From Chrysomallon squamiferum (lineage: Eukaryota > Mollusca > Gastropoda > Neomphalida > Peltospiridae): a stretch of DNA of 57,500 nt. Shown one piece after another: positions 1 to 43,600 of this stretch. The stretch's first letter is position 1; every line of letters starts with the position of its first letter. Location of the stretch: NCBI GenBank assembly GCA_012295275.1, contig CM022672.1, forward strand, positions 34,945,576 to 35,003,075. Direction: 5' to 3'. Position numbers and translations under genes: made by a program. The notes below the pieces were generated by a model. The model made no database searches and was not told the DNA's origin. It saw only the letters and a program-made list of their open reading frames with translations.

Positions 1-820
1 TATAGAAATCAATCTTCGGCGAAGAACGCTCATTTCTTTGTTTCGCAAAAAGCTAAAGAAGGTTTACAAGGTATTTAATGTATTCAGGGTATTTTCAAAC
101 GATATTAAAACTTTCTTTACCAGTTTTACAAATTTCTTAACAAGTCCTATATCAGAATTATTTCCCAAGAGATGTTTGATTAGCTCAAACAGTAATCAGA
201 CAGAAACTAGAGAACATTACACACATTTAGTGATAGACGAATCCAAGTAATATTACGTTACACACAAGGCACGTATGTGTGCTTATTTCTGTGTTTCTGG
301 TTTAGTTAATTATTGTGTATGTAGATTATTTATCAGAACCATTCTTTCATTAAATATATTTTCACACAAGTGAAGTTCGTTTATATGTGCATAGAGCTAT
401 CATGTGGAAGAATGTAGATGTGTGTGCGTTGTAGATGTATATATCTAATAAACAGAAAATATACACACGCACATACACACAAATATACGTTTACATACAT
501 ATGTCTGCACACGCAGACACACATATGCACATATACACTCACTACAAACATACATACAAAGTTTCCATTTTATTTTTTGTTCACATTACAGTTGTATATT
601 TATTACGTTTATTTATAAATTTCACCTCATGTTAAAACAGATCTGATTTATGTAAAATGTTAAGGCTAAAGACTTTAGTAATTAATATGTCAAGTACTAT
701 AATTTTCCATTAGTATATTTTGGTTATTGTGAAGTTAAAAACGTACTCTCATATTACACACACAGGCACACACACACAAACACAGACACACACACATACA
801 CACATGTTCAAGACTGACTT

Positions 821-985
821 GACGGCCGTGCGGTAACATCGTCCACCTTCGAGTGTCTTACGTTCGAGTCTCGTCAGCGGCATTTTGACGATGTTGGTGA
901 GGTCGTGATTGGACTTTGTCCTCCTGCGCCTGAGAATTCCCGGATAATACAGAGACTAATCAGACCTACATAAGTCAGAGAACGT
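821..985 (+). mobile_element. tRNA-derived SINE-like element (copy 1)
   Basis: The first 60 bases resemble a tRNA: GACG at the 5' side can pair with CGTC at the 3' side, a CAC/GTG arm holds CTTCGA, and a clear Pol III B-box-like GTTCGAGTC lies at 862-870. About 100 bases of body follow (GATTGGACTTTGTCCTCCTG...). A near-identical copy sits at 43434. The A box is poorly formed, so a working tRNA gene is unlikely. Confidence 0.5.
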
Positions 986-1738
986 TCAATCATAAAATAG
1001 ATACATGTGCATTGCATATGCTGAAAAAAAAAAGTTATAGACTAGCATACGTATGAATAGTGCCATTGTAATAGGAAGAGATTACTCTTCAATGGGAACA
1101 CTCCGCTAGCTCGTTTCAGACATGTACCCCGTCATGCGTGTCCTAGACACATGTTGTGAATCACATTAAACACTGAACTCTTAGCTTGAAACTTTTGTCT
1201 GGTTACAGAAGAGTCAACTGATCTGTTTTCACTACACTCGACCTAGTCCTCTGTTATGTCTGAAAGAAAACTTACGGCAAAGTACAAGATTATCTATGAT
1301 TGTGGCGTTCCTGTCATATACCTTGGTGTATTAATAAAACTTTTATATTATATTAAATACTTCAATTTTTACTATTATTATCTGTTTTATCGCATGAACA
1401 GTGACGACATAGCAGTATTTTGAGTCAATCGCTCTAGGTCAAACAAACAGTTAAACTTTTTCTTTTATTATTAGATGAATTCAGCAGTATTCTGTGAGGT
1501 ATACAGACACCCACTCACACACACAGTTACAAACATCACAGTTGACAATACAGGGATATTGCGACACTAGTCTGATAAGATAATGTATGTGAAAAGATTT
1601 CTGTCAGTTGTGACCTAATTACAGCACGTAAAACCCGTATTCCTAGATCTAAATTTAACCTTAGTGGGTTCAATTTAACAGAAACACTCTCGATTGTACT
1701 TGAATATATTAGATGGTGTTTTCGTCTTTTCTCATTGA

Positions 1739-1812
1739 TGAGTCATGACAAGAGTCTTGTCTCAACTCCCAGTTTTGCTTCCTGGTTTGTTTATCTACGA
1801 AACATTTTCACT
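1739..1812 (+). promoter_or_regulatory. Conserved proximal block upstream of gene 1 ATG
   Basis: A block ending at the ATG is shared by all three genes (26611-26685 and 44373-44447). It contains TGAGTCA, an AP-1/bZIP consensus, 74-75 bases before the ATG in genes 1 and 3 but TGAGTTG in gene 2. It also has a TTCCTGG (ETS-type GGAA on the other strand) and a CAAACATTTTCACT-like stretch before the start. Site identity is by consensus only, and the block could instead be 5' UTR. Confidence 0.3.
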
Positions 1813-18378
<16,566 letters not shown>

Positions 18379-18619
18379 TCGAAAAACTGATATTTTTCAG
18401 TAAAGAGAAAACTGATTTTACAACATTCGGAATTGTTTTAAACTGTTTATGGAGTGATTAAATTAGTGCCATTTAATTATTTCTCTGAAGTATAATATCT
18501 TTGAATAACTGTACATTATAACTGAATATGTAATATGGCATTATATTTTAAATATTTATTTTAGTAAATACTTACTTTGCTATTTAAGAAGTATAAAATT
18601 ATATCCTAAGCAGCTATGT

Positions 18620-18625
<6 letters not shown>

Positions 18626-18652
<27 letters not shown>

Positions 18653-18765
18653 TTAATAATGTTAAAAACAAAAAACAATGTGTTACTGATTGTTACAAAA
18701 ATGTCAACAGCTGCCAGTTTGATGAAATCATAAGCTCTGTGGTATTTGGACATTGTTCTTTTCAA

Positions 18766-18813
<48 letters not shown>
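18626..18813 (+). repeat. (AAT)n and (TTA)n microsatellites
   Basis: Two tracts, 18626-18660 (AAT) and 18768-18813 (TTA), of opposite polarity in the gene 1 3' flank. They could pair as a hairpin in RNA. Confidence 0.85.
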
Positions 18814-18815
<2 letters not shown>

Positions 18816-19134
18816 CATAATAACTAGTTTATTGCTAGATTATTTCTGTTTTGCCTCAGAAACTTTGGTTTGTCTTAGTGACGATAACTGTATATTATTT
18901 TTATTGATGGATCTGCGATTATTTTGTAGTTTCATAATTAATGGGTTGATTATATTCTTTAAATATTGGATTTTTGTCTTAATTATTTCCTTAGTTGCTA
19001 TTAATATATTTTGTCTTAATTAAGGTGAACTTTGTATTTTATAAACAAATGTGTACATCTTGGAACATATCCAGATTAGAAGATACTTTATCAATATTTT
19101 TATACATTGGTGTGTGTTATTGTGTGTAATATAG

Positions 19135-19194
19135 CTAATACTGCGTGTGATTCATCTGAGAATGGTGACGGGGATAATAAAGAAATCACAAAAA
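19135..19194 (+). CDS. Orphan coding exon of unknown identity (5' part)
   Basis: Between AATATAG and GTAAGT there is a 60-nt open segment, phase 1-1, reading NTACDSSENGDGDNKEITK. Its composition is unlike the surrounding AT repeats. It overlaps the candidate gene 1 poly(A) signal. It joins in frame to 20428. I do not recognise the product. Confidence 0.3.
19176..19181 (+). terminator. Candidate poly(A) signal for gene 1
   Basis: AATAAA lies about 800 bases after the gene 1 stop codon. I saw no earlier canonical hexamer in the 3' flank. The 3' end is not proven. Confidence 0.3.
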
Positions 19195-19944
19195 GTAAGT
19201 TTTAAAAGCCAGGCTGTGTATCTTGTTATTAATTCAATTAACGCCATCCCAGCATTGCAATAAGTTTTTTGTTTCTTTCTGTTCTCATTTCTTTTTTTTT
19301 TCTTATACAGTTATTTTAAACATATTCCAAAAAATAATATACTGCATGTGCTTAAAGAAATACTTTCATGTAAATACTAATTACTACTATTTGTAGTTAA
19401 ATTAAAAAAAGAAGCAAAAACAAAAACAAAAAAATACCAGGCAAAAAAAAATCTCATAAAAATCCCATCTAACTACAACAAATTCATATATCCCATTTCA
19501 GAAAACAAAATGACATGGAATAAATCACATGTAAGTGATAATAGACACGAACAACATAAAGAATCTTTCTGATTTGCTAAAGTTATTTATGATGAAAAAT
19601 TCCGCGGGTTCTTATTTTGACAGCCGATATAAGCCGGTGTTTTGACACACACGTACAAGTTTGAATTTGTCCGCGTTTAAGGCTTACACGTTTAAACACG
19701 TGATGATAACCTTTCGAAAATTCGGCCTTTGTCTTTTAAATTCGGAAACTCACTAATTTTTTGATATTTATGAAACACACAAGAAATAACTAGTAGTAGT
19801 TTAAATAAATTATAAATATGTCAAGTTTACCACCTATTTAAAATGATAAAAATGAATATAAAATTCGTCTTAGTAATACTGTGCCTCCACTGTAAATGAA
19901 AACACCCCAAAACAACAACAACTACATATATATTATATCTATAT

Positions 19945-19965
19945 AACAACAACAACAACAACAAC

Positions 19966-20030
<65 letters not shown>
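19945..20030 (+). repeat. (AAC)n(AAT)n microsatellite
   Basis: AAC units turn into about 65 bases of AAT units. Confidence 0.95.
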
Positions 20031-20427
20031 GTAGATGCTAAATAAATAATAAAAAAATTAGTAGTGGCGGTCATCTCTCCTCGCTATGATGATGTTGTAA
20101 ATATATAGTTTGAAAAAATGAACCTTGTTTTGTTTGAATCTTAGTTAAAACAAAAATAAAACATTAAAAAAGTATTATATATAATAATAAATCATATCAT
20201 AGTATGCCACTGATGATACCTTTTTCAATGTTTATTTTTTATTCATTCTCCTTTTTCGTTTGACGTTTTCTTCTTATCTGAAAATAAAATATCCAACAGT
20301 CATCTTAAAACAGTCATCATGTATGTTAAAAACACACAAAAAAACCCGTCTAACTTTCATAAACCATATTTACCAAACTATCATTTTGTTTTGTTTGTGT
20401 ACATGTCCCTTTTCAACTTGACTCAAG

Positions 20428-20546
20428 ACGGCGAACCGATCAAAAGGTTTCTTTTTAAAAAATATCTTGAAAAGCAGATAGAGCTCGCGCGTGCGTTCAT
20501 GAAACACCTCTGCAGACAGCCTTCTGAATTTAAATTTGAAAATTAA
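20428..20546 (+). CDS. Orphan terminal coding exon of unknown identity
   Basis: After ACTCAAG, entering in phase 1, the frame reads GEPIKRFLFKKYLEKQIELA, RAFMKHLCRQPSEFKFEN and stops at 20544. It is basic and predicted helical, with higher GC (GAGCTCGCGCGTGCG) than its surroundings. It could be the last exon of a small or broken gene, or part of a mobile element. I cannot name it. Confidence 0.35.
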
Positions 20547-20860
20547 AACACAATTTTGAGTTTGTTCGTCCCAGCGTTTCTTAGTTTATACAGTAACGGA
20601 ACTTTCGCTAATTATATAATACAGCTTCTAAACAGCCCATGGACGTCTGCTTACTCTCTGCTATTTAGTTTTTTTGTAGTTACCCCCATTTTCTGATATT
20701 AATTAGCTAAACATTGAAGAACTGTAAAAATATGAACTTATAAACACTATTATACACTAGAGCTAAATAACATTACCGTAATATAAAATTATTAAAAAAT
20801 TTCAATAAGTTGACATCAATATTTACAGAAAAAAATGTGAACATTATAAAGAAAACAATA

Positions 20861-20875
20861 GTAATAATAATAATG

Positions 20876-20919
<44 letters not shown>

Positions 20920-20935
20920 AATAAATAAATAAGTA
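20861..20935 (+). repeat. (AAT)n(AAAT)n microsatellite
   Basis: TAA units followed by TAAA units. Confidence 0.95.
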
Positions 20936-20999
20936 AATCAATAAATAAAATGTTAGGGTTATGGTGATAGCCACGTTTCTCTTGAATATATACAAAATG

Positions 21000-21830
21000 A
21001 GAAGTACACAATAACATCAGAAACAACGCAGTTACGACAAACAACATCAAAGACAACGACATAAAAATAAATAAGAATATTCACAGAATAATTCATTCAG
21101 TACTTTCGTTTCATATTTGCTTCATAAGGAAAAAAAAATAAGAAAATAATAATAATGTATACTGAAATAGCGTGTGCATACTTTCGAAGAAACAGGAATA
21201 ATGGTTACCAAAAAGCTAAAATTAATGAGAAGTACACAGTAACACTAGGAACAACTCCGTTACAACTGCAACGATGGCGACGTTAATACAAATACAGGAT
21301 GTGCACACTAAGAAATAATAATAATATATTTTAATAAAGGATGATCAGATTAGGACGGTGAGAAGAAAAAGCGATAAAGAGTAATGAGAAGTACACAAAT
21401 AACCTTAGGAACAACGCTGACACGACGGCAACGACTGCAACACTAGTTGAAACATACAAAGATACATACATACATACGTATAAAGAGAGTTAGGCAGGTA
21501 TATAGAGCTAGGCAGGTAGGTAGTTACTTACTCAGGCGTTAATAGATATAGTAACACAATGCTTAAATACAGGATGTGCACACTGAAAGTCAGACTAACA
21601 ATTAATAGAAATGTTAACAGTATAAGCAGAAGTATACCAATAACATGGAGTACAAGCAGAAATAACGGCAACGACGGCACAGTAAGAAAGTAAGATTAAT
21701 TTACTTGGAAATAGGATGTGCAGACTATGAAAATAAGAACAATAGTTAATAAAAAGCACAAAACAATAATGAGCCGTACAGGAATGACGTTACGAACAAC
21801 CGGTACGACGGAACCACTTCGATACTAATA
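21000..21830. repeat. Degenerate ~130-145 bp tandem repeat
   Basis: Recurring blocks are GAGAAGTACACA(G/A)TAAC, then ACGACGGCAACGAC-like stretches, then ACAGGATGTGCACACT (21298, 21570, 21714). The units are diverged and the array appears old. Confidence 0.5.
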
Positions 21831-22140
21831 CAAGCAAATCAAGATAGAGACGTACCTGCACACAAACAGAGATACACACACAGAAGAAGAAGAAGAACAA
21901 CAACAACAACAGCAACAACGACAACAACAATAGCAAAACAAAATTACATAAATTATGAACGGTGTGCAGCAATCACGCCTTTCCACTTATGTATGATTCT
22001 GTGTAGTTTAGAATTTTCAATATTCTCTGTGAACGTCTGATTAGACTCAGCACACAGACACTATTCCATCCATCCATCCATGTCCGTCAGTCCATAAATC
22101 CAAGAAAGCGTCCTTCCATCCACTCATAATCCATCCTTTG

Positions 22141-24340
22141 TCTCGTTCCCTGTTTACCTAGTTACCTGTCTACCTATCTAGTTACCTGTCTACCTACCTA
22201 GTTACCTGTCTACCTACCTAGCTACCTGTCTACCAACCTAGTTACCTGTCTACCTAGTTACCTGTCTACCTACCTAGTTACCTTTCTACCTACCTAGCTA
22301 CCTGTCTACCAAGCTAGTTACCTGTCTACCTACCTAGTTACCTGTCTACCTACCTGGTTACCTGTATACCTAGTTACCTGTCTACCTACCTAGTTACCTG
22401 TCTACCTACCTGCCTACCTAGCTACCTGTCTACCTAGTTACCTGTCTACTTACCTAGTTACCTGTCTACCTACCTAGTTACCTGTCTACCTACCTGCCTA
22501 CCTAGCTACCTGTCTACCTACCTAGCTACCTGTCTACCTATTTACCTGTCTACCTAGCTACCTGTCTACCTACCTAGTTACCTGTCTACCTAGCTACCTG
22601 TCTACTTACCTAGTTACCTGAATACCTAGTTACCCGGCTGCCTAGTTACCTGTCTACCTAGTTACCTGTCTACCTAGCTACCTGTCTACCTACCTAGTTA
22701 CCTGAATACCTACCTACTTACCTGTCTACCTACCTAGTTACCTGTCTACCTAGCTACCTGTCTACCTACCTAGTTACCTGAATACCTACCTAGTTACCTG
22801 TCTACGTACCTAGTTACCTGTCTACCTAGTTACCCGCCTGCCTAGTTACCTGTCTACCTAGTTACCTCTCTACCTAGTTACCTGTCTATCTAGTTACCTG
22901 TCAACCTAGTTACCTGTCTAACTAGTTACCTGCCTGCCTAATTACCTGTCTACCTAGTTACCTGTCTGCCTAGTTACCTGTCTACCTAGTTACCTGTCTA
23001 CATAGTTACCTGTCTACCTAGTTACCTGTCTACATAGTTACCTGTCTACCTAGTTACCTGTCTACCTAGTTACCTGTCTACCAACCTAGTTACCTGTCTA
23101 CCTAGTTACCTGTCTACCTAGTTACCTGTCTACCTAATTACCTGTCTACCAAGTTATCTGTCTACCTAGTTACCTGTCTACCAAGTTACCTGTCTACCTA
23201 GTTACCTGTCTACATAGTTACCTGTCTAACTAGTTACCTGTCTACCTAGTTACCTGTCTACCTAGTTACCTGTCTGCCTAGTTACCTGTCTACCTAGTTA
23301 CCTGTCTACATAGTTACCTGTCTACCTAGTTACCTGTCTACCTAGTTACCTGTCTAACTAGTTACCTGTCTACCTAGTTACCTGTCTACCAACCTAGTTA
23401 CATGTCTGAGTTACCTGTCTACCTAATTACCTGTCTACCAAGTTATCTCTCTACCTAGTTACCTGTCTACCAAATTACCTGTCTACCTAGTTACCTGTCT
23501 GCCTAGTTACCTGTCTACCTAGTTACCTGTCTACCTAGTTACCTGTCTAACTAGTTACCTGTCTACCTAGTTACCTGTCTACCAACCTAGTTACATGTCT
23601 ACCTAGTTACCTGTCTACCTAATTACCTGTCTACCAAGTTATCTCTCTACCTAGTTACCTGTCTACCAAGTTACCTGTCTACCTAGTTACCTGTCTACAT
23701 AGTTACCTGTCTAACTAGTTACCTGTCTACCTATTTACCTGTCTACCAACCTAGTTACCTGTCTACCTAGTTACCTGTCTACCTAGTTACCTGTCTACCT
23801 AATTACCTGTCTACCAAGTTATCTGTCTACCTAGTTACCTGTCTACCAAGTTACCTGTCTACCTAGTTACCTGTCTACGTAGTTACCTGTCTAACTAGTT
23901 ACCTGTCTACCTAGTTACCTGTCTGCCTAGTTACCTGTCTGCCTAATTACCTGTCTACCTAGTTACCTGTCTACATAGTTACCTGTCTACCTAGTTACCT
24001 GCCTACCTAGTTACCTGTCTACATAGTTACCTGTCTAACTAGTTACCTGTCTACCTAGTTACCTGTCTACCAACCTAGTTACCTGTCTACCTAGTTACCT
24101 GTCTACCTAATTACCTGTCTACCAAGTTATCTGTCTACCTAGTTACCTGTCTACCAAGTTACCTGTCTACCTAGTTACCTGTCTACATAGTTACCTGTCT
24201 AACTAGTTACCTGTCTACCTAGTTACCTGTCTACATAGTTACCTGTCTAACTAGTTACCTGTCTAACTAGTTACCTGTCTACCTAGTTACCTGTCTACCT
24301 AGTTACCTGTCAACCTAGTTACCTGTCTAACTAGTTACTT
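22141..24340. repeat. Large minisatellite, 16-20 bp unit ACCTGTCTACCTAGTT
   Basis: About 2.2 kb of ACCTGTCTACCTAGTT units, many with an added CTAC in the first 700 bp (TACCTACCTAGTT). Variant units recur as a set: TACCTAATTACC, ACCAAGTTATC, CTACATAGTT and CTAACTAGTT. The first of these is found at 23136, 23425, 23621, 23801 and 24109, so a higher-order repeat exists. The unit length is not a multiple of three and the array is not coding. Confidence 0.97.
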
Positions 24341-25324
24341 GTTATGGTAATATAAATATAGACATATTTTTACTGTTATTTAAATATTATATTTTAATTT
24401 ATATGTTTTGTTATTTATTTGATTTTAAAGAGTGGGAATGTCAGAATGAGGTCAAGGCAAAACTCCGTGATATATGTTTTCTGGTTTGCATGACAGAACT
24501 ATGTTTGTTTTCTATTAACTCGCTTCAGTTTTATAAACAAAAAGAGAAATGTATGACGTGCTCGACACTTTGCCCAGTTTTGTTTTACTGGCGATGTTTT
24601 CATTCGAGCACATTTTTCAAAAGGAAATAAACACAGATAAAGTACTAAAAAAGAAAACGATCTTTCTGCTTTATATCGGGTTTCGTTATTCTGTTTATGT
24701 TTTTATTTATTCTTTATTATTATTATTATCATTATTGTTGTTGTTTTTGTTATTATTATTATTATTATTATTTTATTATTACTACTATTATCTTTTTAAT
24801 TATTATTATCTTTTATTCTTTTCTGTATTTTTATACAAATCTTTTTTTTTTTTTTTTCTTTGTTCATTCTGTTTATTACAGATACATAGTCAATAAGTGA
24901 GAGAATGTAACTGAATATTTCTGTTACTGGAGGTAGAGATAGGAGATATCTGACTGAAAATTTCACCTTATCTGAAGATGTTAATGAACATTTTTCTGTG
25001 TTTGAAATGGATATTTGTATTACTGCTGACATTGTAATAGGAAGAAATTACACATCAATCTACAAAGTCCACCAGCTCGTTTCAGACATTTATCCATTAT
25101 TGCTTGCCCTAGATGTGAATGACATTAAGTGCTGAACTCTTAGTATGAAACTTTTGTCTCGTTATAGAAGAGTCAACTGATCTGTTTTCACTACACTCGA
25201 CCTAGTCCTCTGTTATGTCTGAAAGAAAAATTACGGTGGAGTAAAAGATTATGTATCATTGTGGCTTTCTTTTCACATACTTTGGTGTATTAATAATACC
25301 TTTATATTACATTAAATACTACAA

Positions 25325-25380
25325 TTCTTCTTCTTCTTCTTCTTCTTCTTCTTCTTCTTCTTCTTCTTCTTCTTCTTCTT

Positions 25381-25411
<31 letters not shown>

Positions 25412-25424
25412 TTATTATTATTAT
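25325..25424 (+). repeat. (TTC)n(TTA)n microsatellite upstream of gene 2
   Basis: About 85 bases of TTC then TTA. The other duplicons have only AATTCTTCG or AATTTTTACT at this point (43981, 1363), so the expansion is specific to gene 2. Confidence 0.95.
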
Positions 25425-25560
25425 CTGTTTCATCGCATTAACAGTGAGGGCATATCAATAGTTTGAGTCAATCTTCTAGATCGAACAATCCTCATAGATA
25501 AAACGATTTGACATTATGTATCTGCATAAATACTGTGTTAAGTGAAACAAGAAAACAAAA

Positions 25561-25599
<39 letters not shown>

Positions 25600-25849
25600 A
25601 CATGTTTTACAAAGATTTTAAAATAAAATTAAAAAAATTGGGCAGCGCTCTTATCATTATTGTACAAATACTTTATGTTTTACACAATCATGTATATTAG
25701 TCGTGAGATATTGTGAGGCATTAATTATTTACTCATTCCTTTATTTTTAATTATTTATTTTATTCTTTTAGTTCTTTAGTTTTTTATATTCATTTTTAGA
25801 TCAGCAGTATTCATTGATTTCTACAGACCTGCCTCCAACAAGCACAGTT

Positions 25850-25850
<1 letters not shown>

Positions 25851-25880
<30 letters not shown>

Positions 25881-26095
25881 AATACACATACACTCACACA
25901 CACAAGAACACACACAAACAAACACACACACAAACACACATACACACACACAAACATACACACAAACAAACACACACACAAACACACATACACACAAACA
26001 CACACACACACAAACACACACACACATACACAGACACAAACACACACACACAAACATACACACACACCAACACACACAAATACACATACACTCAC

Positions 26096-26128
<33 letters not shown>

Positions 26129-26129
26129 A

Positions 26130-26166
<37 letters not shown>

Positions 26167-26171
26167 AACAA

Positions 26172-26228
<57 letters not shown>

Positions 26229-26278
26229 AACACACACAAACACACACACACAAACACACACACAAACAAACACAAACA

Positions 26279-26312
<34 letters not shown>
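25851..26312 (+). repeat. (CA)n/CAAACA array upstream of gene 2
   Basis: About 460 bases of CACA with interspersed AAAC and ATAC units. The same place holds only a few CA units in the gene 1 copy (1506-1522) and gene 3 copy. Confidence 0.97.
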
Positions 26313-26610
26313 TCTCCAGATGTGGATTGAGTTCTGTTTATATGGATATACGTGTCTATGTTCTATGATGTGTTTTATATTTGTATATAACTGTTGATAA
26401 TACAGGGGTATTGTGATACCTGTCTAACAAGAAAATGTATATGACAGGTTTTCTGTACTGCGACCTAATTTCAGTACGAGTAAAACCGGTTTTCCTAGAT
26501 CCAAATTTAACCTCAGTGTGTTAAATTTAAAAGAAGTACATTCTTCTGTTCAAATCATGCTTGCTATGAACTTTGTACCGGGATGTATTAGATGATGTTT
26601 TTCTCATTGG

Positions 26611-26685
26611 TGAGTTGTTAAAATGAGTCTTGTCTCAACTCGCAGTTTTACTTCCTGGTTTGTTTGTCTACGAAACATTTTCACT
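26611..26685 (+). promoter_or_regulatory. Conserved proximal block upstream of gene 2 ATG
   Basis: Matches the block at 1739-1812, with an inverted CCAAT (CATTGG) and ACTTCCTGG (ETS-type). The AP-1-like TGAGTCA is changed to TGAGTTG. Consensus reading only. Confidence 0.3.
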
Positions 26686-41420
<14,735 letters not shown>

Positions 41421-41682
41421 ATATGGATTGCGTTCAAATACAGATTTTATGGGTAACGGTATAATGACTTATTAATTATCTTAGTAATGTTTCTAAAACG
41501 GATACACTATAATAAAGTAGACTGTAACATTTTATAAAAGAAAGATTTCTGTAAATAATATGAACAATATAAATCATTTTAATCATTTTGTTATAGACAT
41601 GTAAATGGATATGTAGATGTGTATTGTCCAAATTAACAGAGATGATCTGAAAACAAGCATGTTATTAAACGTCTGACATCGC

Positions 41683-41835
41683 TCATTGTGAGTATTTAGT
41701 AACACAGTCTCGTTAGAATAGTAAATTATTTATGTATTCATTGTGAATATTTAGTAACACAGTCTCGTTAGAACAGTAATTTATATATGTATTCATTATG
41801 AATATTTAGTAACACAGTCTCGTTAGAACTCAGAA
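41683..41835 (+). repeat. ~55-bp tandem repeat in gene 2 3' region, 3 units
   Basis: Starts at 41683, 41739 and 41794. Same unit as the 17-copy array after gene 3 and in the same position relative to stop codon and AATAAA. Confidence 0.9.
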
Positions 41836-41908
41836 CTCTTCGTTATCTTTCTTATAAGCAAATGAAGCTCACCTGAGAAGAAAATGTATTGTAATATTTT
41901 ACGTTGCA

Positions 41909-41914
41909 AATAAA
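41909..41914 (+). terminator. Candidate poly(A) signal for gene 2
   Basis: AATAAA, 536 bases after the stop codon, in a block (GTTGCAAATAAACATAATC) that is conserved after gene 3 at 56166. Confidence 0.5.
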
Positions 41915-42252
41915 CATAATCAAGTATTAGTATAGAAAATATTTAGTGGACTTGTTGAATAAGTTTCAGCGAGTAGTTTGCGCTGCATGCAACATGTTAA
42001 TCGTTACAAACATACACGAATGGAGACTAATTTTATTGTTATGATACACAAGATGATGATTCACATACAATAAGGTAACACAGTATACAATAGTGTAAAT
42101 GTTACTATGATATAAGTGTGGAGATTAATCTAGTTTATATGAGTGACAGGATGATGATTCAAATAGCCGGATCAAGACTGTAGTGAACATTCTGACACTA
42201 GCCACTTACGAAAGATTTAATAAACTAAAAACGTGTTATTTTGTTTATGTTC

Positions 42253-42360
42253 ATGGCGCCCCGCATAACTGACACAGACGAGTTAGAAGAACTCATGAAT
42301 TTATGTCAAAGATTAATAAACCAACAAGATATAAATTATTATGATAAACATGAGTTGTAA
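42253..42360 (+). CDS. Small reading frame of 35 codons, unknown
   Basis: Reads MAPRITDTDELEELMNLCQR and LINQQDINYYDKHEL, then TAA. The composition is protein-like (acidic, Leu/Glu heptad-like). The duplicate at 56500 has the same start but stops after 16 residues (MAPHITDTDELEELMN). No homologue is known to me. It may be a piece of a degraded exon or a chance frame. Confidence 0.25.
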   Translation: MAPRITDTDELEELMNLCQRLINQQDINYYDKHEL

Positions 42361-43057
42361 GTGCTATGTTATTATGAACTAAGTAAAAGCAGTTCAGAGT
42401 GATTTGTTATAGCTGTATTGCTTTGAATATAGTCTTAACAAGTCCTATTTCAGAATTATTTCCCATGAGATGTTTGATTAGCTGAAACAGTAATCAGACA
42501 GAAACTAGAGTACATTACATACATTCAGTGATAGACGAATCTAAGTAATACTATGTTACAGGCAAGGCACGTATGTGTGCTTATTTCTGTGTTTCTGGTT
42601 TAGTTAATTATTCTGTATGTAGATTATTTATCAGAACCATTCTTTCATTAAATATATTTTCGCACAACTGAAATTCTTTTATATGTGCATGGAGCTATCA
42701 TGTGGATAAATGTATATGTGTGTGCGTTGTATATGTATATATCTAAATAAACAGAGAATATACATATGCACATACACACAAATATACACGTTTACATACA
42801 CATATGTACACACGCAGACTTACACATGCTCATATACTCACATATAAAAATTCACACAACGTTTCCATTTTATTTTTATTCAGATTACGGTTGTATATTT
42901 ATTACGTTTATTAATAAACTTCAGCTTATGTTAAAACAGATCTGATTTATGTAAAATATTAAGACTAAAGACTTTAGTAATTAATACGTCAAGTACTGTA
43001 ATTTGCCATTAGTATATTTTGGTTATTAAAAAGCTAAGAACGTACTCTCATATTACA

Positions 43058-43238
43058 CACACACAGACATACACACACACACACACAAACACACAGACAC
43101 AGACACACACAGACACACACACAGACACAGACACACACAGACACACACAGACACACACACAGACACATACACACAGACGCACACACAGACACACACACAA
43201 TACACACTACATCCACACACTATACACACACACACTAT

Positions 43239-43270
<32 letters not shown>

Positions 43271-43337
43271 TCACAATGGCTGGGTCCTTCCTGTAGATCT
43301 TAAAATGGCCACCTTAACATTGATAAACGCGTACACA

Positions 43338-43416
<79 letters not shown>
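43058..43416 (+). repeat. (CA)n arrays upstream of gene 3
   Basis: A CACAGA-rich array (43058-43270) and a pure CA tract (43343-43416) flank a short unique piece and directly precede the SINE-like element. Confidence 0.95.
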
Positions 43417-43418
<2 letters not shown>

Positions 43419-43433
43419 GTTCAAGACTGACTT

Positions 43434-43600
43434 GACGGCCGTGCGGTAACATCGTCCACCTTCGAGTGTCTTACGTTCGAGTCTCGTCAGCGGCATTTTG
43501 ACGATGTTTGTGAGGTCGTGATTGGACTTTGTCCTCCTGCACCTGAGAATTCCCGGATAATGCAGAGACTAATCAGACGTACATAAGTCAGAGAACATTC
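43434..43600 (+). mobile_element. tRNA-derived SINE-like element (copy 2)
   Basis: Near-identical to 821-985, with the B-box-like GTTCGAGTC at 43475-43483, and directly preceded by a (CA)n tract. It lies at the same place in the gene 3 upstream duplicon, so it was copied with it and was not independently inserted. Confidence 0.5.

Larger units (their letters stand above)
1..1812 (+). other. Upstream duplicon copy of gene 1
   Basis: No gene is visible here. The segment matches 42.4-44.4 kb upstream of gene 3, in part 25.0-26.7 kb upstream of gene 2, and 56675-57500 at the right edge, where the match begins at window base 1. It holds the 5' flank and probably the 5' UTR of gene 1, a CA-rich tract at 758-804 and a tRNA-like SINE at 821-985. 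Short reading frames in it are not conserved between copies. Confidence 0.7.
18379..26685. other. Intergenic region between genes 1 and 2
   Basis: It holds the gene 1 3' flank, an unplaced two-exon coding fragment (19135-20546), TAA/TTA microsatellites, a degenerate tandem repeat (21.0-21.8 kb), the large 16-20 bp minisatellite, and from about 25.0 kb the duplicon that forms the upstream flank of gene 2. I saw no complete gene on either strand. Confidence 0.7.

Noticed and set aside
38-250. 70-codon frame at the left edge (MFRKKLKKVYKVFNVF...)
   Set aside because: The duplicate at 56.7-57.1 kb has an interruption and stops, and codon use is that of AT-rich flank. No coding conservation.
821-880. 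A functional tRNA gene
   Set aside because: The A box and acceptor stem are poor, and the sequence continues into a SINE-like body that is duplicated with the flank.
18616-19023. 135-codon frame rich in Asn and Tyr
   Set aside because: It results from the AAT and TTA microsatellites in the gene 1 3' flank.
22141-24340. CRISPR-like array
   Set aside because: Units are contiguous 16-20 bp repeats without unique spacers, in a eukaryotic intergenic region.
25811-26368. Long open frames on both strands, up to 184 codons
   Set aside because: They are translations of the CA/TG repeat (Cys-Val or Thr-His runs) with no splice or homology support.
43276-43299. ATGGCTGGGT... resembling exon 1 of the receptor genes
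   Set aside because: Similarity ends after ten bases and a TAG follows at the eighth codon; judged a coincidence.
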